A DNA stretch of 64,000 bases from positions 898,206-962,205 of the forward strand of contig NZ_RQXX01000002.1 in assembly GCF_004011175.1 (NCBI RefSeq). Reading direction: 5' to 3'. Under the pieces are notes generated by a model, which saw only the letters and a program-made list of their open reading frames with translations, had not been told where the DNA came from and did not search any database. Source of the DNA: Mesobaculum littorinae (GTDB lineage: Bacteria > Pseudomonadota > Alphaproteobacteria > Rhodobacterales > Rhodobacteraceae). Position numbers and translations under genes: made by a program. This document shows positions 52,174 through 59,898 of the stretch, one piece after another. The number at the start of each line of letters is the position of its first letter. Position 1 is the stretch's first letter.

Positions 52174-52809
52174 TCAGCGCAGCTTGTTGAAACGGTAGGT
52201 CAGCGCGGGTCCGCCCGGCTGTCCGTAGGCAAGGACCGCGGTGACCATGGCGAAGGGTTCGGCGTAGCGCCCGGTGCTCAGACCGCCAGCGTCCAGCGGC
52301 TCGAACCCGATGTCCGAGATCAACGAGCCGGCTACGTCCTTTGCTGCGTCGTCGTCGCCGTAGAACATGAGGTGCGGACGGGGCATGGTGTCCTTGCGGG
52401 CGAAGACCAGCTCGAACGACTCCGATGGGCTGGTGTTGAAGCACGACACCCACCGCGCGTCGGGCCGCATCCGCGCCAGTTCCTCCGCCCCCGAGGTCCC
52501 GGGACTGAGAACCAGTGCGCTGTCGTCGTCATTGAGCGGCACGCAGCAGTTCAGCACGACCTGCCCCGCAAGATCGCCGGCCTGCTCCAGCACGTCCCCG
52601 GTCCGCGACCAGTGAACGGCGAGCAACACCGCACCTGCGTCATCGACCGCCTCGCGAACGGAGCCCGCGGCGCCGCCGGTCTCTTTTGCGAGACGGTCCA
52701 ATTTGGCGCGGTCGCGGGAGTAGGCAAAAGTCACGTCGTGACCGCAGGTGGCCCAGAGGCGCCCGAGCTTGGCGCCCATCAGGCCCGATCCGAGGATGGC
52801 GATTTTCAT
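52174..52809 (-). CDS. NAD(P)-binding oxidoreductase, F420-dependent NADP reductase-like
   Basis: 211 residues. A Rossmann fold begins at once ([20 protein letters not shown]) and the arrangement resembles the NADPH:F420 oxidoreductase-like domain found widely in bacteria that lack F420. It therefore probably uses NADP with another substrate. It lies 26 bases before the cupin gene and 54 bases after the decarboxylase gene, with good ribosome sites in each gap. Confidence 0.85.
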   Translation of the reverse strand: MKIAILGSGLMGAKLGRLWATCGHDVTFAYSRDRAKLDRLAKETGGAAGSVREAVDDAGAVLLAVHWSRTGDVLEQAGDLAGQVVLNCCVPLNDDDSALVLSPGTSGAEELARMRPDARWVSCFNTSPSESFELVFARKDTMPRPHLMFYGDDDAAKDVAGSLISDIGFEPLDAGGLSTGRYAEPFAMVTAVLAYGQPGGPALTYRFNKLR

Positions 52810-52863
52810 GTCGGTCTCCTGTCACGTCGCGTAGCCGGCGGGGTGGCCCCGCCGACGCCGGGA

Positions 52864-53631
52864 TTACTCCGAGCGGCTTTCGAAGACGTCGGCCGCCACC
52901 GGCATGGCCGAGAACACGCGCGGCCAGCCAGCGTAGAACGCGAGATGCGACAACATCGCGCCAGCCTCAACCTGGGTCAGGCCGTTGTCCATCGCGCGGT
53001 TAAGATGGAACGTCATCTGCTCGGGCTGGCCCGCCGCGATCAGTGCCGCCACGGTCACGAGACTGCGGTCGCGCGGCTCGAGCGCAGGGCGCAGCCAGAG
53101 GTCGAGGAAGAGCAACTGCTCGGTATTGTCCACGACGCCCTGACTCACGTCGCCATAGGTCGACTGGACGTTCTCTTGCCGGGCATCCTCGGATTCTTGG
53201 TCGAGCGGCAGAAGCTCCGGCTCGAGCGCCGGCAGGTCGTCCTCGCACACGCCGCGTTCCTCAAAAACCGGCGCGGCGGCCTCCGCGGCGACGACCGCGT
53301 TGCCCCATCCGGTGTAGAAGGCGAGATGCGTGATGGTCTCGGAAATCTCCGCGGGCGTCACGCCGGCATCGAGAGCAAGCGCGATGTGCTCGGACAGGCC
53401 GCCGGTCTCGTGCCGGGTGATCTTGGCCGCGACGGTGACCAGCGCGCGATCCCGCATGGAGAGCGCCTCGTCGGTCCAGACGCTGCCGAAGAGGTCGTCC
53501 TGTGCATAGGCTTCGAGCTTGGGCGCGATCTGACCGACGGCATCTGGAAGGGTAATGCCGAGGTCCTGCGCGGAACCGGCAGTTGCGGCGAAGCCGAGGA
53601 TGAGGGCGGATGCGGCAAGGCGCGTCTTCAT
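52864..53631 (-). CDS. Exported carboxymuconolactone decarboxylase-family protein
   Basis: 255 residues with a signal peptide (RLAASALILGFAATAGSA) and two tandem CMD/AhpD-like domains, marked by MRDRALVTVAAKITRHETGG with ISETITHLAFYTGWGN, and by RDRSLVTVAALIAAG with MLSHLAFYAGWPR. No CxxC pair is seen, so it is unlikely to be an AhpD-type peroxidase partner. It heads the operon of CMD, F420-reductase-like and cupin genes, and the LysR box at 53721 lies just upstream. Confidence 0.9.
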   Translation of the reverse strand: MKTRLAASALILGFAATAGSAQDLGITLPDAVGQIAPKLEAYAQDDLFGSVWTDEALSMRDRALVTVAAKITRHETGGLSEHIALALDAGVTPAEISETITHLAFYTGWGNAVVAAEAAAPVFEERGVCEDDLPALEPELLPLDQESEDARQENVQSTYGDVSQGVVDNTEQLLFLDLWLRPALEPRDRSLVTVAALIAAGQPEQMTFHLNRAMDNGLTQVEAGAMLSHLAFYAGWPRVFSAMPVAADVFESRSE

Positions 53632-53720
53632 GGAGCGTCTCCTGTCAGGCGTGTTGCTGTCACCCGCCTGACATGGGCCGCGCCGGCCGATCCGTCATGG
53701 GCCGCCGCGCCAAGCCGCCC

Positions 53721-53735
53721 ATGAGCGCCGCTCAT
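53721..53735 (-). promoter_or_regulatory. LysR-type box upstream of the decarboxylase operon
   Basis: Perfect 7-1-7 palindrome ATGAGCG-C-CGCTCAT with the T-N11-A LysR signature, 90 bases upstream of the decarboxylase start and just past the LysR gene's stop. Identical, on the other strand, to the box at 55724. Confidence 0.75.
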
Positions 53736-53741
53736 CAATCC

Positions 53742-54638
53742 TCAAGCACGTTCCCGCAGGGCCTCCAGCACAACCTGGAATGCCGATGACGGGCGCAAGC
53801 GGCTCGGGTAGAACAGGTGGAACCCCGGAAAAGACGGGCAATACGTTTCGAGGCAGGTTCTCAGCCTCCCATCGGCCAGCGCCCGTGTCGCAAGACGTTC
53901 TGGCACCAGGGCCAGTCCGATCCCGTCGATCGCCGCCTGAATAACTGGGCCAATCGTATTGAAGCAGGCTTGTCCCTGGACCTTCACGTTGATTTCTGTA
54001 CCGTCCGGGTCCTCGAACTCCCATGCATAGAGCCCGCCGTGGTTCGACAACCGCAGGTTCACGCAGGAATGGTCCGTCAGCTCCTGCGGTACATCCGGCT
54101 CGCCCCGGTCCTCGAAGTAGGACGGCGCGCCGACGCAGATCATGCGCTCGTCGGGGCCGATCCGCGCGGCGATCATGCCTTCGCTCACCTGGTCGCCATA
54201 GCGCACGCCGGCGTCGCATTGCGAGGCGGCGAGGTCGGTGTACCCGTAATCGTTAACCAGCTCGATCCGCACCGCCGGGTGTTCGCGCAGCACGGGCGCG
54301 AGCTTGGGCCAGAGCAGGGTCTCGATGGCGTAGTCCGTGGCGGAGATGCGCACGGTCCCGGTCGGCTGGTCCCGCGCCTCGTTGAGCGCAAGAAGCCGCG
54401 CCTCGATCTTCTCGAAGCACGGATTGAGCGTCGACAGAAGGTCCTCGCCCTCGAGCGTGGGGGCGACCGAGCGGGTCGTCCGGGTCAAAAGCCGGAGGCC
54501 GAGACGGGCCTCCAGCGCCTTGATCGTATGGCTCAGCGCCGATTGCGACACGTTGAGACGCGCCGCGGCTCGGGTAAAGCTGCGTTCCTCGGCCACGGCG
54601 GCAAGGGCAATCAGGTCGGTGATGTTTTCACGCAGCAC
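53742..54638 (-). CDS. LysR-family transcriptional regulator
   Basis: 298 residues from GTG 54638. Winged helix-turn-helix at the N terminus (FTRAAARLNVSQSALSHTIK) and a substrate-binding domain after it. The GTG start is chosen because the family N terminus (LRENITDLIALAAVAEERSF) begins there; upstream in-frame residues are not conserved. It lies within the redox/cupin cluster, and palindromic boxes with the LysR pattern precede three of the cluster's transcription units. A hairpin covers its own ribosome-site region. Confidence 0.93.
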   Translation of the reverse strand: MLRENITDLIALAAVAEERSFTRAAARLNVSQSALSHTIKALEARLGLRLLTRTTRSVAPTLEGEDLLSTLNPCFEKIEARLLALNEARDQPTGTVRISATDYAIETLLWPKLAPVLREHPAVRIELVNDYGYTDLAASQCDAGVRYGDQVSEGMIAARIGPDERMICVGAPSYFEDRGEPDVPQELTDHSCVNLRLSNHGGLYAWEFEDPDGTEINVKVQGQACFNTIGPVIQAAIDGIGLALVPERLATRALADGRLRTCLETYCPSFPGFHLFYPSRLRPSSAFQVVLEALRERA

Positions 54639-54650
54639 GGCCGCTCTCGC

Positions 54651-54679
54651 CTCTCCGGTACCGAAAGGATACCGGAGAG
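54651..54679 (-). promoter_or_regulatory. Inverted repeat at the LysR start region
   Basis: Perfect 10-bp arms (CTCTCCGGTA at 54651-54660, complement at 54670-54679) with a 9-base spacer, starting 13 bases upstream of the GTG start. In the mRNA one arm (GGAGAG) may serve as the ribosome site, so the hairpin could hide it; in DNA it could be the regulator's own operator. Confidence 0.55.
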
Positions 54680-54728
54680 ACCTAGGCTGGGTAGGACAAG
54701 AGTCGACTCCCAAAGCCGTCGTCCGATG

Positions 54729-55004
54729 TCAGCTATCCACGCAGATCCTGTCACCGCTCGCGCTTCGCAAGGGCTCCGAATAGCCTTGCCCGTTCGGGCC
54801 GGTTGCTTGGTAGATAGCGCAGTTCGAGGCATCGTATCTGATCCGCGCGTTCTCGTAGCCAAGACGCTGGTCGACCTGCTCGAATGCCGTGACCTCGGCG
54901 CTAGGCAGCATGTCGTTTTCTAGATTGCCAGTCGGGGTGGGAGTCTCGGTCGTTTGACACGCGGCGAGCGTTCCGGCGGCGAGAAGGAAAGAGATGGCTT
55001 TCAT
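54729..55004 (-). CDS. Small lipoprotein
   Basis: 91 residues. A short basic start and hydrophobic stretch ends in the lipobox LAAC (MKAISFLLAAGTLAACQTTE), giving a lipid-anchored protein with a mature domain of about 75 residues containing two more cysteines (ASNCAIYQ and DRICVDS), which may form a disulfide. Function unknown. It lies between the LysR gene and the second cupin gene, on the same strand. Confidence 0.75.
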   Translation of the reverse strand: MKAISFLLAAGTLAACQTTETPTPTGNLENDMLPSAEVTAFEQVDQRLGYENARIRYDASNCAIYQATGPNGQGYSEPLRSASGDRICVDS

Positions 55005-55091
55005 CGTCGATTGCCTTTGCTTGGCTTGGTTCAGGTGAGCTAACTCGGCGGCGGGCCTGAGGTTCACACTCTCGAGTCGCACCGCGTTCGG

Positions 55092-55550
55092 TCAGCCGCC
55101 ATATTCCGCGTCGGTGACATGCGCGCCCCATTCGACGGCCAAGCCGTCCACGACCTCCTGGATCGCGTAGTGGGTGACCGACGTGGTGGCGGTCGCGCCG
55201 TGCCAGTGCTCGACATCCGGCGGGCACCAGATCACGTCACCGGCCTGCATGGTGATCTTTTCGCCGCCGCGTTCCTGCGTCCAGCCGGTGCCGTGGGTGA
55301 TCACCAGCTTCTGACCGCCGGGATGTGTGTGCCAGGCCGAGCGCGCGCCGGGCATGAAGGTCACTTCGCCTGCGCTGACGGAGGCCATGTCGGGATCGAA
55401 GACCGGCGCCACATAGACGGTGCCGGTGAACACGTCCTCGCTGCCGATCTGGCCAGCGCGGTCTTTGGCGTGGGTGATCTCCATGGACTGCGAGAACGCC
55501 GCGGGGGCGGCGAGCGCAAGGGCGAGCGTGGGGGCGAGAAGTCGGGTCAT
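55092..55550 (-). CDS. Exported cupin-domain protein
   Basis: 152 residues with a signal peptide (LLAPTLALALAAPAAFSQS) and a cupin barrel with GARSAWHTHPGGQKLVITHG and GDVIWCPPDVEHWHGATATT. It is a periplasmic paralogue of the cytoplasmic cupin at 51752. The start ATG 55550 follows AGGAGACGACCAGA. It is divergent from the cyclophilin-like gene, with two LysR-type boxes in the shared 269-base region. Confidence 0.9.
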   Translation of the reverse strand: MTRLLAPTLALALAAPAAFSQSMEITHAKDRAGQIGSEDVFTGTVYVAPVFDPDMASVSAGEVTFMPGARSAWHTHPGGQKLVITHGTGWTQERGGEKITMQAGDVIWCPPDVEHWHGATATTSVTHYAIQEVVDGLAVEWGAHVTDAEYGG

Positions 55551-55671
55551 TCTGGTCGTCTCCTTGGTCTCAGAGGCGGCCGTGAGGCCGGAAGGCGGGG
55601 CGCATTACCGCGCTCCCATGTAATGAGATGAGGTCGGCGGAGGCTCGGATCATGGGTTCGGTTCAGGATGC

Positions 55672-55694
55672 GCTCATGAACCGGTCTCATGAGC
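55672..55694. promoter_or_regulatory. Second LysR-type inverted repeat in the cupin/cyclophilin-like region
   Basis: GCTCATGA (55672-55679) and TCATGAGC (55687-55694), perfect inverted 8-bp arms with a 7-base spacer, using the same CTCAT/ATGAG half-sites as the other boxes. Confidence 0.55.
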
Positions 55695-55723
55695 GAGCGT
55701 CGGCGCACAAGCGCGTCGCGTTC

Positions 55724-55738
55724 ATGAGCGGCGCTCAT
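55724..55738. promoter_or_regulatory. LysR-type box between cupin and cyclophilin-like genes
   Basis: ATGAGCG-G-CGCTCAT, the exact reverse complement of the box at 53721, with T-N11-A. It lies 82 bases before the cyclophilin-like start and about 175 bases before the cupin start. Confidence 0.75.
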
Positions 55739-55819
55739 CGGCGCATGCCGGCTGCAGCCGGTTATCTCCAGAGCGGGATGGGATTAAGGTCCTGTCATCA
55801 GAATGGTAGCGGAGGCACC

Positions 55820-56266
55820 ATGCTCCATCGACGCATAGCGGCCCTTGGCCTCTGCGCCACACTCGTCACGGGGGCCGAGGCCCACGCGCAGGAGAAGGCT
55901 GGAATGATTCCGATCAACGTCACCGTCGGCGAGGCGACGCTCGCCGCCACTCTGGACGATACAATCGTGGGCCGCGACTTCGCCGCGATGCTGCCGCTCG
56001 ACCTCACGCTGTCGGACTTCCACGGTATCGAGAAGGTCTCGGACCTGCCACGTGCGGTCGACACCAGCGAGGCGCCGGCCACCTACGAGCCCGCTGCGGG
56101 CGACATCACGTTCTACGCCCCTTGGGGCAATCTCGCGATCTTCTACAAGCCCTTCCAACCGTCCGGCGGCCTCGTCCGCCTCGGAACGTTCGACGGAGCC
56201 GTTGACGCGCTCCTGCAAGATTCCTCATTTGAAATACGCATTGAACGCGCCGATCAACCCGACTGA
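55820..56266 (+). CDS. Exported cyclophilin-like protein
   Basis: 148 residues with a signal peptide (AALGLCATLVTGAEAHA) and a cyclophilin-like fold (DUF369/cyclophil-like family): INVTVGEATLAATLDD, AMLPLDLTLSDFHGIEK, DITFYAPWGNLAIFYKPFQ. These lack the classic isomerase site and their activity is unknown; they commonly sit beside aldo/keto reductase, cupin and LysR genes, as here. Start ATG 55820 has GGAGG at 55811-55815. Confidence 0.88.
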   Translation: MLHRRIAALGLCATLVTGAEAHAQEKAGMIPINVTVGEATLAATLDDTIVGRDFAAMLPLDLTLSDFHGIEKVSDLPRAVDTSEAPATYEPAAGDITFYAPWGNLAIFYKPFQPSGGLVRLGTFDGAVDALLQDSSFEIRIERADQPD

Positions 56267-56783
56267 AGGTTCTTGGATACCAAGAGGTGTCGTGGTTCGG
56301 CGCGTCACGAAATCTTCAAGTGCCTGCCTTGAAGGAGCTCGCCATTCCCCGGAACCATTCGGTTCGTTAATCCGAAAGATGATCTACCGGAGGACTGGAT
56401 ATCCCGTGGTGCCCGTCCCCTCGTTCTTGCCGTTATCATTCTAAGTAGCCTTGCGCCAATCTTGCTGCACGATGCTCCGAAAGGCCGCTTCGGGGAGGGG
56501 AGACAGATTTATTTGCGTACGGCATTTCGACAAGCAAACCAGTGATGATCGGAGCCGGTTGCAGGACGAAATACCACCGGTGCCACATGCGTGATCATTT
56601 CTCGGTTTTGGGGGCGAGGGCATGCAGAACGTGTTCAGCCATATTTGGCCGCTACTCGCGGAGGCTCCTGCGCCATGTCAGATCTTTGCTCCCTCCAAGT
56701 CTCTACGCAGACCCTCATACGTCGCCGCCAAGGCCGAAAATTCGGAAAGTCATTGCCGTAAGATTATGCTACCTGACCAAGAG
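56267..56783. other. Gene-free stretch, probably decayed sequence
   Basis: About 515 bases, AT-richer than the surroundings, with no gene I can support. A small hairpin TCTTGG-ATA-CCAAGA at 56271-56285 follows the cyclophilin-like stop and might end that message, though no T-run is seen. The rest could be the remnant of a lost gene. Confidence 0.45.
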
Positions 56784-57125
56784 TTATCTTTTCCTAGTCA
56801 GCCATCCGTTCGCCGCAACAAGAGCAAGTATCGCCAGCGGCGGCACTACGTGACCGAATTCTCCGTGCAGAAGAACGGTCGCGGACGCGGCGCCCATGAC
56901 GCAGCCTGCAAGAACGTTCCCGAGCAGGCGTGTTCGAGGCAGCGCAATCAGGGCGGCTGCGGTCCACTCCAGCAGGCCGGTGAGGTAGGGAAACCAGTCG
57001 GGATAGCCCCAACGGTCATAGTCGGCGCGGATCTCTGGGCTGGCGAAGATGTTCAAGGTGCCACCCAGCAGGAAGAATGCGACAAGCGCGCCAGCGAAGA
57101 TGTGGCGCCAGGGGAGCATGGACAT
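56784..57125 (-). CDS. DoxX-like membrane protein
   Basis: 113 residues with four predicted membrane helices (around residues 7-27, 48-64, 70-88 and 92-108) and the arrangement typical of small DoxX/DoxD-related proteins (GGTLNIFASPEIRADYDRWG, YPDWFPYLTGLLEWTAA). Such proteins are linked to redox balance. The start ATG 57125 follows GAGGACGATCC. It lies 43 bases downstream of the flavin reductase gene on the same strand and is probably in its operon. Confidence 0.82.
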   Translation of the reverse strand: MSMLPWRHIFAGALVAFFLLGGTLNIFASPEIRADYDRWGYPDWFPYLTGLLEWTAAALIALPRTRLLGNVLAGCVMGAASATVLLHGEFGHVVPPLAILALVAANGWLTRKR

Positions 57126-57168
57126 GGATCGTCCTCGGTTTCGTATCTGGAGGAATAGGGCCGCTCGC

Positions 57169-57678
57169 TCAAAGCGGACGGACCGTGGTGAACCGACGGT
57201 GGTGCCAGACGAGCGGCTGTCGGGTCTCGGCTAGGTCTATGGCCCGCGGCCGCCCGACGAAAAGGACGTGGTCTTCCGTCTCGATTTCTCCGGCGAGGCT
57301 GCAGTCCATCGCCACCATCGCCCCGCACAGGCGGGGATGACCGGATGGCCAAGCCTCCCACGTGCCGTGCTCGAAGCGCCGGTCGTGCGGAACCTTGCCT
57401 GCGAAAGCCTCGGCGACCGTCCGCTGATCGGCTTGCAGCATGGCGAACGAGAAGCCGCCGCGCGCGCGGATCAGCGAAGACAGTCTTGCGCCGGCGTCGA
57501 TCGAGACCAGCAGCGAGGGTGGGTCGACGGCCAACGACAGGGTTGCCGTCACCGTGCGCCCGATGCGCTCGTCTGCGTCGGCGGCCGTAACTACGCAGGC
57601 CGTCGCCGCGAGTGATGCCATGGCCTCGCGGAACGCGCGCGCGGTTTGGTCCGTCTTTGCGGGGGCGGCGGCCGTCAT
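57169..57678 (-). CDS. Flavin reductase-like FMN-binding protein
   Basis: 169 residues of the flavin reductase domain family, which supplies reduced FMN using NAD(P)H. Family stretches are [37 protein letters not shown] and [17 protein letters not shown], followed by the [12 protein letters not shown] segment. Start overlaps the ferredoxin stop by four bases (ATGA). A monooxygenase partner is not seen in the window. Confidence 0.88.
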   Translation of the reverse strand: MTAAAPAKTDQTARAFREAMASLAATACVVTAADADERIGRTVTATLSLAVDPPSLLVSIDAGARLSSLIRARGGFSFAMLQADQRTVAEAFAGKVPHDRRFEHGTWEAWPSGHPRLCGAMVAMDCSLAGEIETEDHVLFVGRPRAIDLAETRQPLVWHHRRFTTVRPL

Positions 57679-58019
57679 GACGCGTCCTTCTGCCCGGGCT
57701 CGGGCGAGAAATGCGTCTGGAGCTTGTTCGGTATGCCGTCCATCGTATCGGCATTCGCGGGCGGCTCGCCGGCCGCGGTGATGACAGGCCACATCTCGGC
57801 GTATTTGCGATTGAATTCGACCCATCGTTCGCTGTCCGGCTCAGTGTCGGGCCGGATCGCGTCGGCGGGGCATTCCGGTTCGCAGACGCCGCAATCTATG
57901 CATTCGTCGGGGTGGATCACGAGCGTGTTCTCCCCCTCGTAGAAGCAGTCGACGGGGCAGACCTCGACGCAATCCATGTACTTGCAGGCAATGCAGTTCT
58001 CGGTGACGACGTATGTCAT
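57675..58019 (-). CDS. fdxA: Seven-iron ferredoxin
   Basis: 114 residues with the 3Fe-4S/4Fe-4S pattern of Azotobacter-type ferredoxin [21 protein letters not shown], then [16 protein letters not shown]. The C-terminal tail beyond residue 60 is typical of the group. Soluble low-potential electron carrier. It overlaps the flavin reductase start, and the superoxide dismutase gene lies 63 bases upstream on the same strand. Confidence 0.95.
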   Translation of the reverse strand: MTYVVTENCIACKYMDCVEVCPVDCFYEGENTLVIHPDECIDCGVCEPECPADAIRPDTEPDSERWVEFNRKYAEMWPVITAAGEPPANADTMDGIPNKLQTHFSPEPGQKDAS

Positions 58020-58082
58020 GGCGGGCTCGCGGGTTCGGACAAGGCCCGATGCGCGCTGAACGCGCGCATGGGGATCAGCGGC

Positions 58083-58685
58083 TCAGGCGAGGTTGGCCTC
58101 GGCGAGCTCGTAGTTCGCGAGCCGGTCCAAGAAGTTGTCGACGTAGTCCGGCCGGCGGTTGCGGAAGTCGACGTAGTAGCTGTGCTCCCACACATCGAGG
58201 CCGAGAAGCGCCGTACCCTCGCCAGTGGCGAGCGGATTCACCCCGTTGGGCGTCTTGGTCACACCGAGGCCACCGTCCGGCTTCTGGATCAGCCAAGCCC
58301 AGCCCGAGCCGAACTGGCCGGTGGCGGCGGTCTTGAACGCCTGCTTGAACGCGTCCACCGAGCCGAAATCGGCGGTAAGCCTCGTCTCGAGCGGGCCGGG
58401 GATGCGGCCGCCCTCGGGCGAGAGCGCATTCCAGAAATGGATGTGGTTCCAGTGCTGGCCCGCCTGGTTGAAGATACCCTCGCGCTCGGCATCGCCATAG
58501 GTCGCGGTGACGATCTCCTCCAACGTCTTGCCCTGCAGGTCGGCGTTCTTCTCGACGAAACCGTTGAGCGCGGTGACATAGGCCTGGTGGTGTTTGTCGT
58601 GGTGCAACTCAAGGGTTTCGGTGCTCATTCCGCGATCCTCGAGGGCGGAATGAGCGAAGTTCAGGGCGGGCAGTTCGAAGGCCAT
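58083..58685 (-). CDS. sodB: Superoxide dismutase, iron type
   Basis: 200 residues, from ATG 58685 with AAGGAGCCCC upstream. Metal ligands are in HHDKHHQAYV, HWNHIHFWNAL and LGLDVWEHSYYVDF. The glutamine in NQAGQHWNH is where iron enzymes carry it, so iron rather than manganese is likely. Cytoplasmic. Divergent from a SufR-like iron-sulfur regulator gene 89 bases away, which may control it. Confidence 0.95.
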   Translation of the reverse strand: MAFELPALNFAHSALEDRGMSTETLELHHDKHHQAYVTALNGFVEKNADLQGKTLEEIVTATYGDAEREGIFNQAGQHWNHIHFWNALSPEGGRIPGPLETRLTADFGSVDAFKQAFKTAATGQFGSGWAWLIQKPDGGLGVTKTPNGVNPLATGEGTALLGLDVWEHSYYVDFRNRRPDYVDNFLDRLANYELAEANLA

Positions 58686-58774
58686 GTGGGGCTCCTTCTC
58701 GTGGGTTCGGTTGCGTCCCGCGGCGTGGCGGGCTAATAAACCAAGTAAGCGCTTTGAAAACTCTTGAGGCATAT

Positions 58775-59437
58775 ATGTCAAGTGATGACTTGGAAAAACA
58801 GGGTTGGTCGCCGCGCTCTGCCGCCGAGCGCATTCTCATGGCGCTCAAGATGCACGGCGCGTTGACCTCGGCCGAGCTGGGCGCGCGCCTCGGCACCACC
58901 GGAGAGGCGGCGCGCCAGCAGCTCGTGAAGTTGGCCGAGGACGGTTTCGTGGGGGACGAACGCAAGTCCGCCGGGCGGGGCCGCCCGGCGGTTCACTGGC
59001 ACCTGACCGAGAAAGGGCAGGCCCGGTTTCCCGACACCCACGCCGCGCTGACCGTGGACATCCTGCGCAGCATCTCGGGCGTTCTGGGCGAGGACGCGCT
59101 GGACCGGATCATTAACGCGCGCGAGGCGACAACGCAGGCGCTCTACGAAGAGGCGATGGCGGACTGCGTGACCCTCGGCGACCGCGTCGGAAAACTCGCC
59201 GAACTGCGCAACGCAGAAGGCTACATGGCGGCCGCCGAAAAGGGCGAGGACGGGGAGCTTCGGCTGGTGGAAAATCACTGCCCGATCTGCGCCGCGGCGA
59301 CGTTCTGTCAGGGCTTCTGCCGGGCCGAGAAGGCGGTTTTCGAGAACGTGCTGGGCGACGGCGTCTCGGTCGAGCGGGTGGAGCACATCGTCGGCGGGGG
59401 CCGCCGCTGCACCTACGTCATCCGCGAGGCCACCTGA
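58775..59437 (+). CDS. Iron-sulfur-cluster sensing regulator (SufR-like)
   Basis: 220 residues. An N-terminal winged helix-turn-helix (AAERILMALKMHGALTSAEL, TTGEAARQQLVKLAEDG) and a C-terminal cysteine cluster HCPICAAATFCQGFCRAE match SufR-type repressors that bind a 4Fe-4S cluster. ATG 58775 is chosen with GAGG seven bases upstream. The stop overlaps the hemoglobin start, and sodB is divergent from it, so it may sense oxidative or nitrosative damage and control both sides. Confidence 0.87.
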   Translation: MSSDDLEKQGWSPRSAAERILMALKMHGALTSAELGARLGTTGEAARQQLVKLAEDGFVGDERKSAGRGRPAVHWHLTEKGQARFPDTHAALTVDILRSISGVLGEDALDRIINAREATTQALYEEAMADCVTLGDRVGKLAELRNAEGYMAAAEKGEDGELRLVENHCPICAAATFCQGFCRAEKAVFENVLGDGVSVERVEHIVGGGRRCTYVIREAT

Positions 59438-59898
59438 TGGCCGCGCGCGATCCCCAGCCCGTGCCGCGCTCTCCCGAGGCGGTGGCCGAGGGCCTCGGCG
59501 AGGCGATGATCCGCCAAGTCGTGCATCATTTCTACGCTGCCGCGCGCGAGGACCCGGTGATCGGCCCCGTCTTCCGCGCCCGGGTGCCGGACGACCGCTG
59601 GCAGCCGCATCTCGATAAGATCGAGGATTTCTGGTGCTCCAGCCTTCTGGGCACGCGCGGCTATGACGGTCGCCCGATGCCCAAGCACCTCGCGATATCG
59701 GAACTGAACGACGATCACTTCCGGCGCTGGCTCGCGCTCTTCCGGCATACGGTTACGCAGCTTTGCCCGCCGAAGACCGCGCAGCTTTTCGTCGAGCGCT
59801 CCGAGCGCACCGCCGAGGCGTTCCGCATCAATATCGGCATGGCCCGCGGCGAGGACCTCATGTTCCGTCCCAAGCTCACGCGCGAGCCCTATCCATGA
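59437..59898 (+). CDS. Truncated hemoglobin, group III
   Basis: 153 residues. The pattern IRQVVHHFYAAAREDPVIGP, the WQPHLDKIEDFWCSSLLG stretch, GRPMPKHLAISEL and DHFRRWLALFRHTV are the group III (TrHbP) signature, including the heme-binding helix. Such proteins handle nitric oxide or oxygen. It starts in the last base of the regulator's stop codon (TGATG) and overlaps the next gene by four bases, so regulator, hemoglobin and MurB homologue are translated as one unit. Confidence 0.92.
   Translation: MAARDPQPVPRSPEAVAEGLGEAMIRQVVHHFYAAAREDPVIGPVFRARVPDDRWQPHLDKIEDFWCSSLLGTRGYDGRPMPKHLAISELNDDHFRRWLALFRHTVTQLCPPKTAQLFVERSERTAEAFRINIGMARGEDLMFRPKLTREPYP

Noticed and set aside
56441..56853. Short open frames in the 56.3-56.8 kb gap
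   Set aside because: They lack ribosome sites and family features, and overlap each other or the DoxX gene in other frames.
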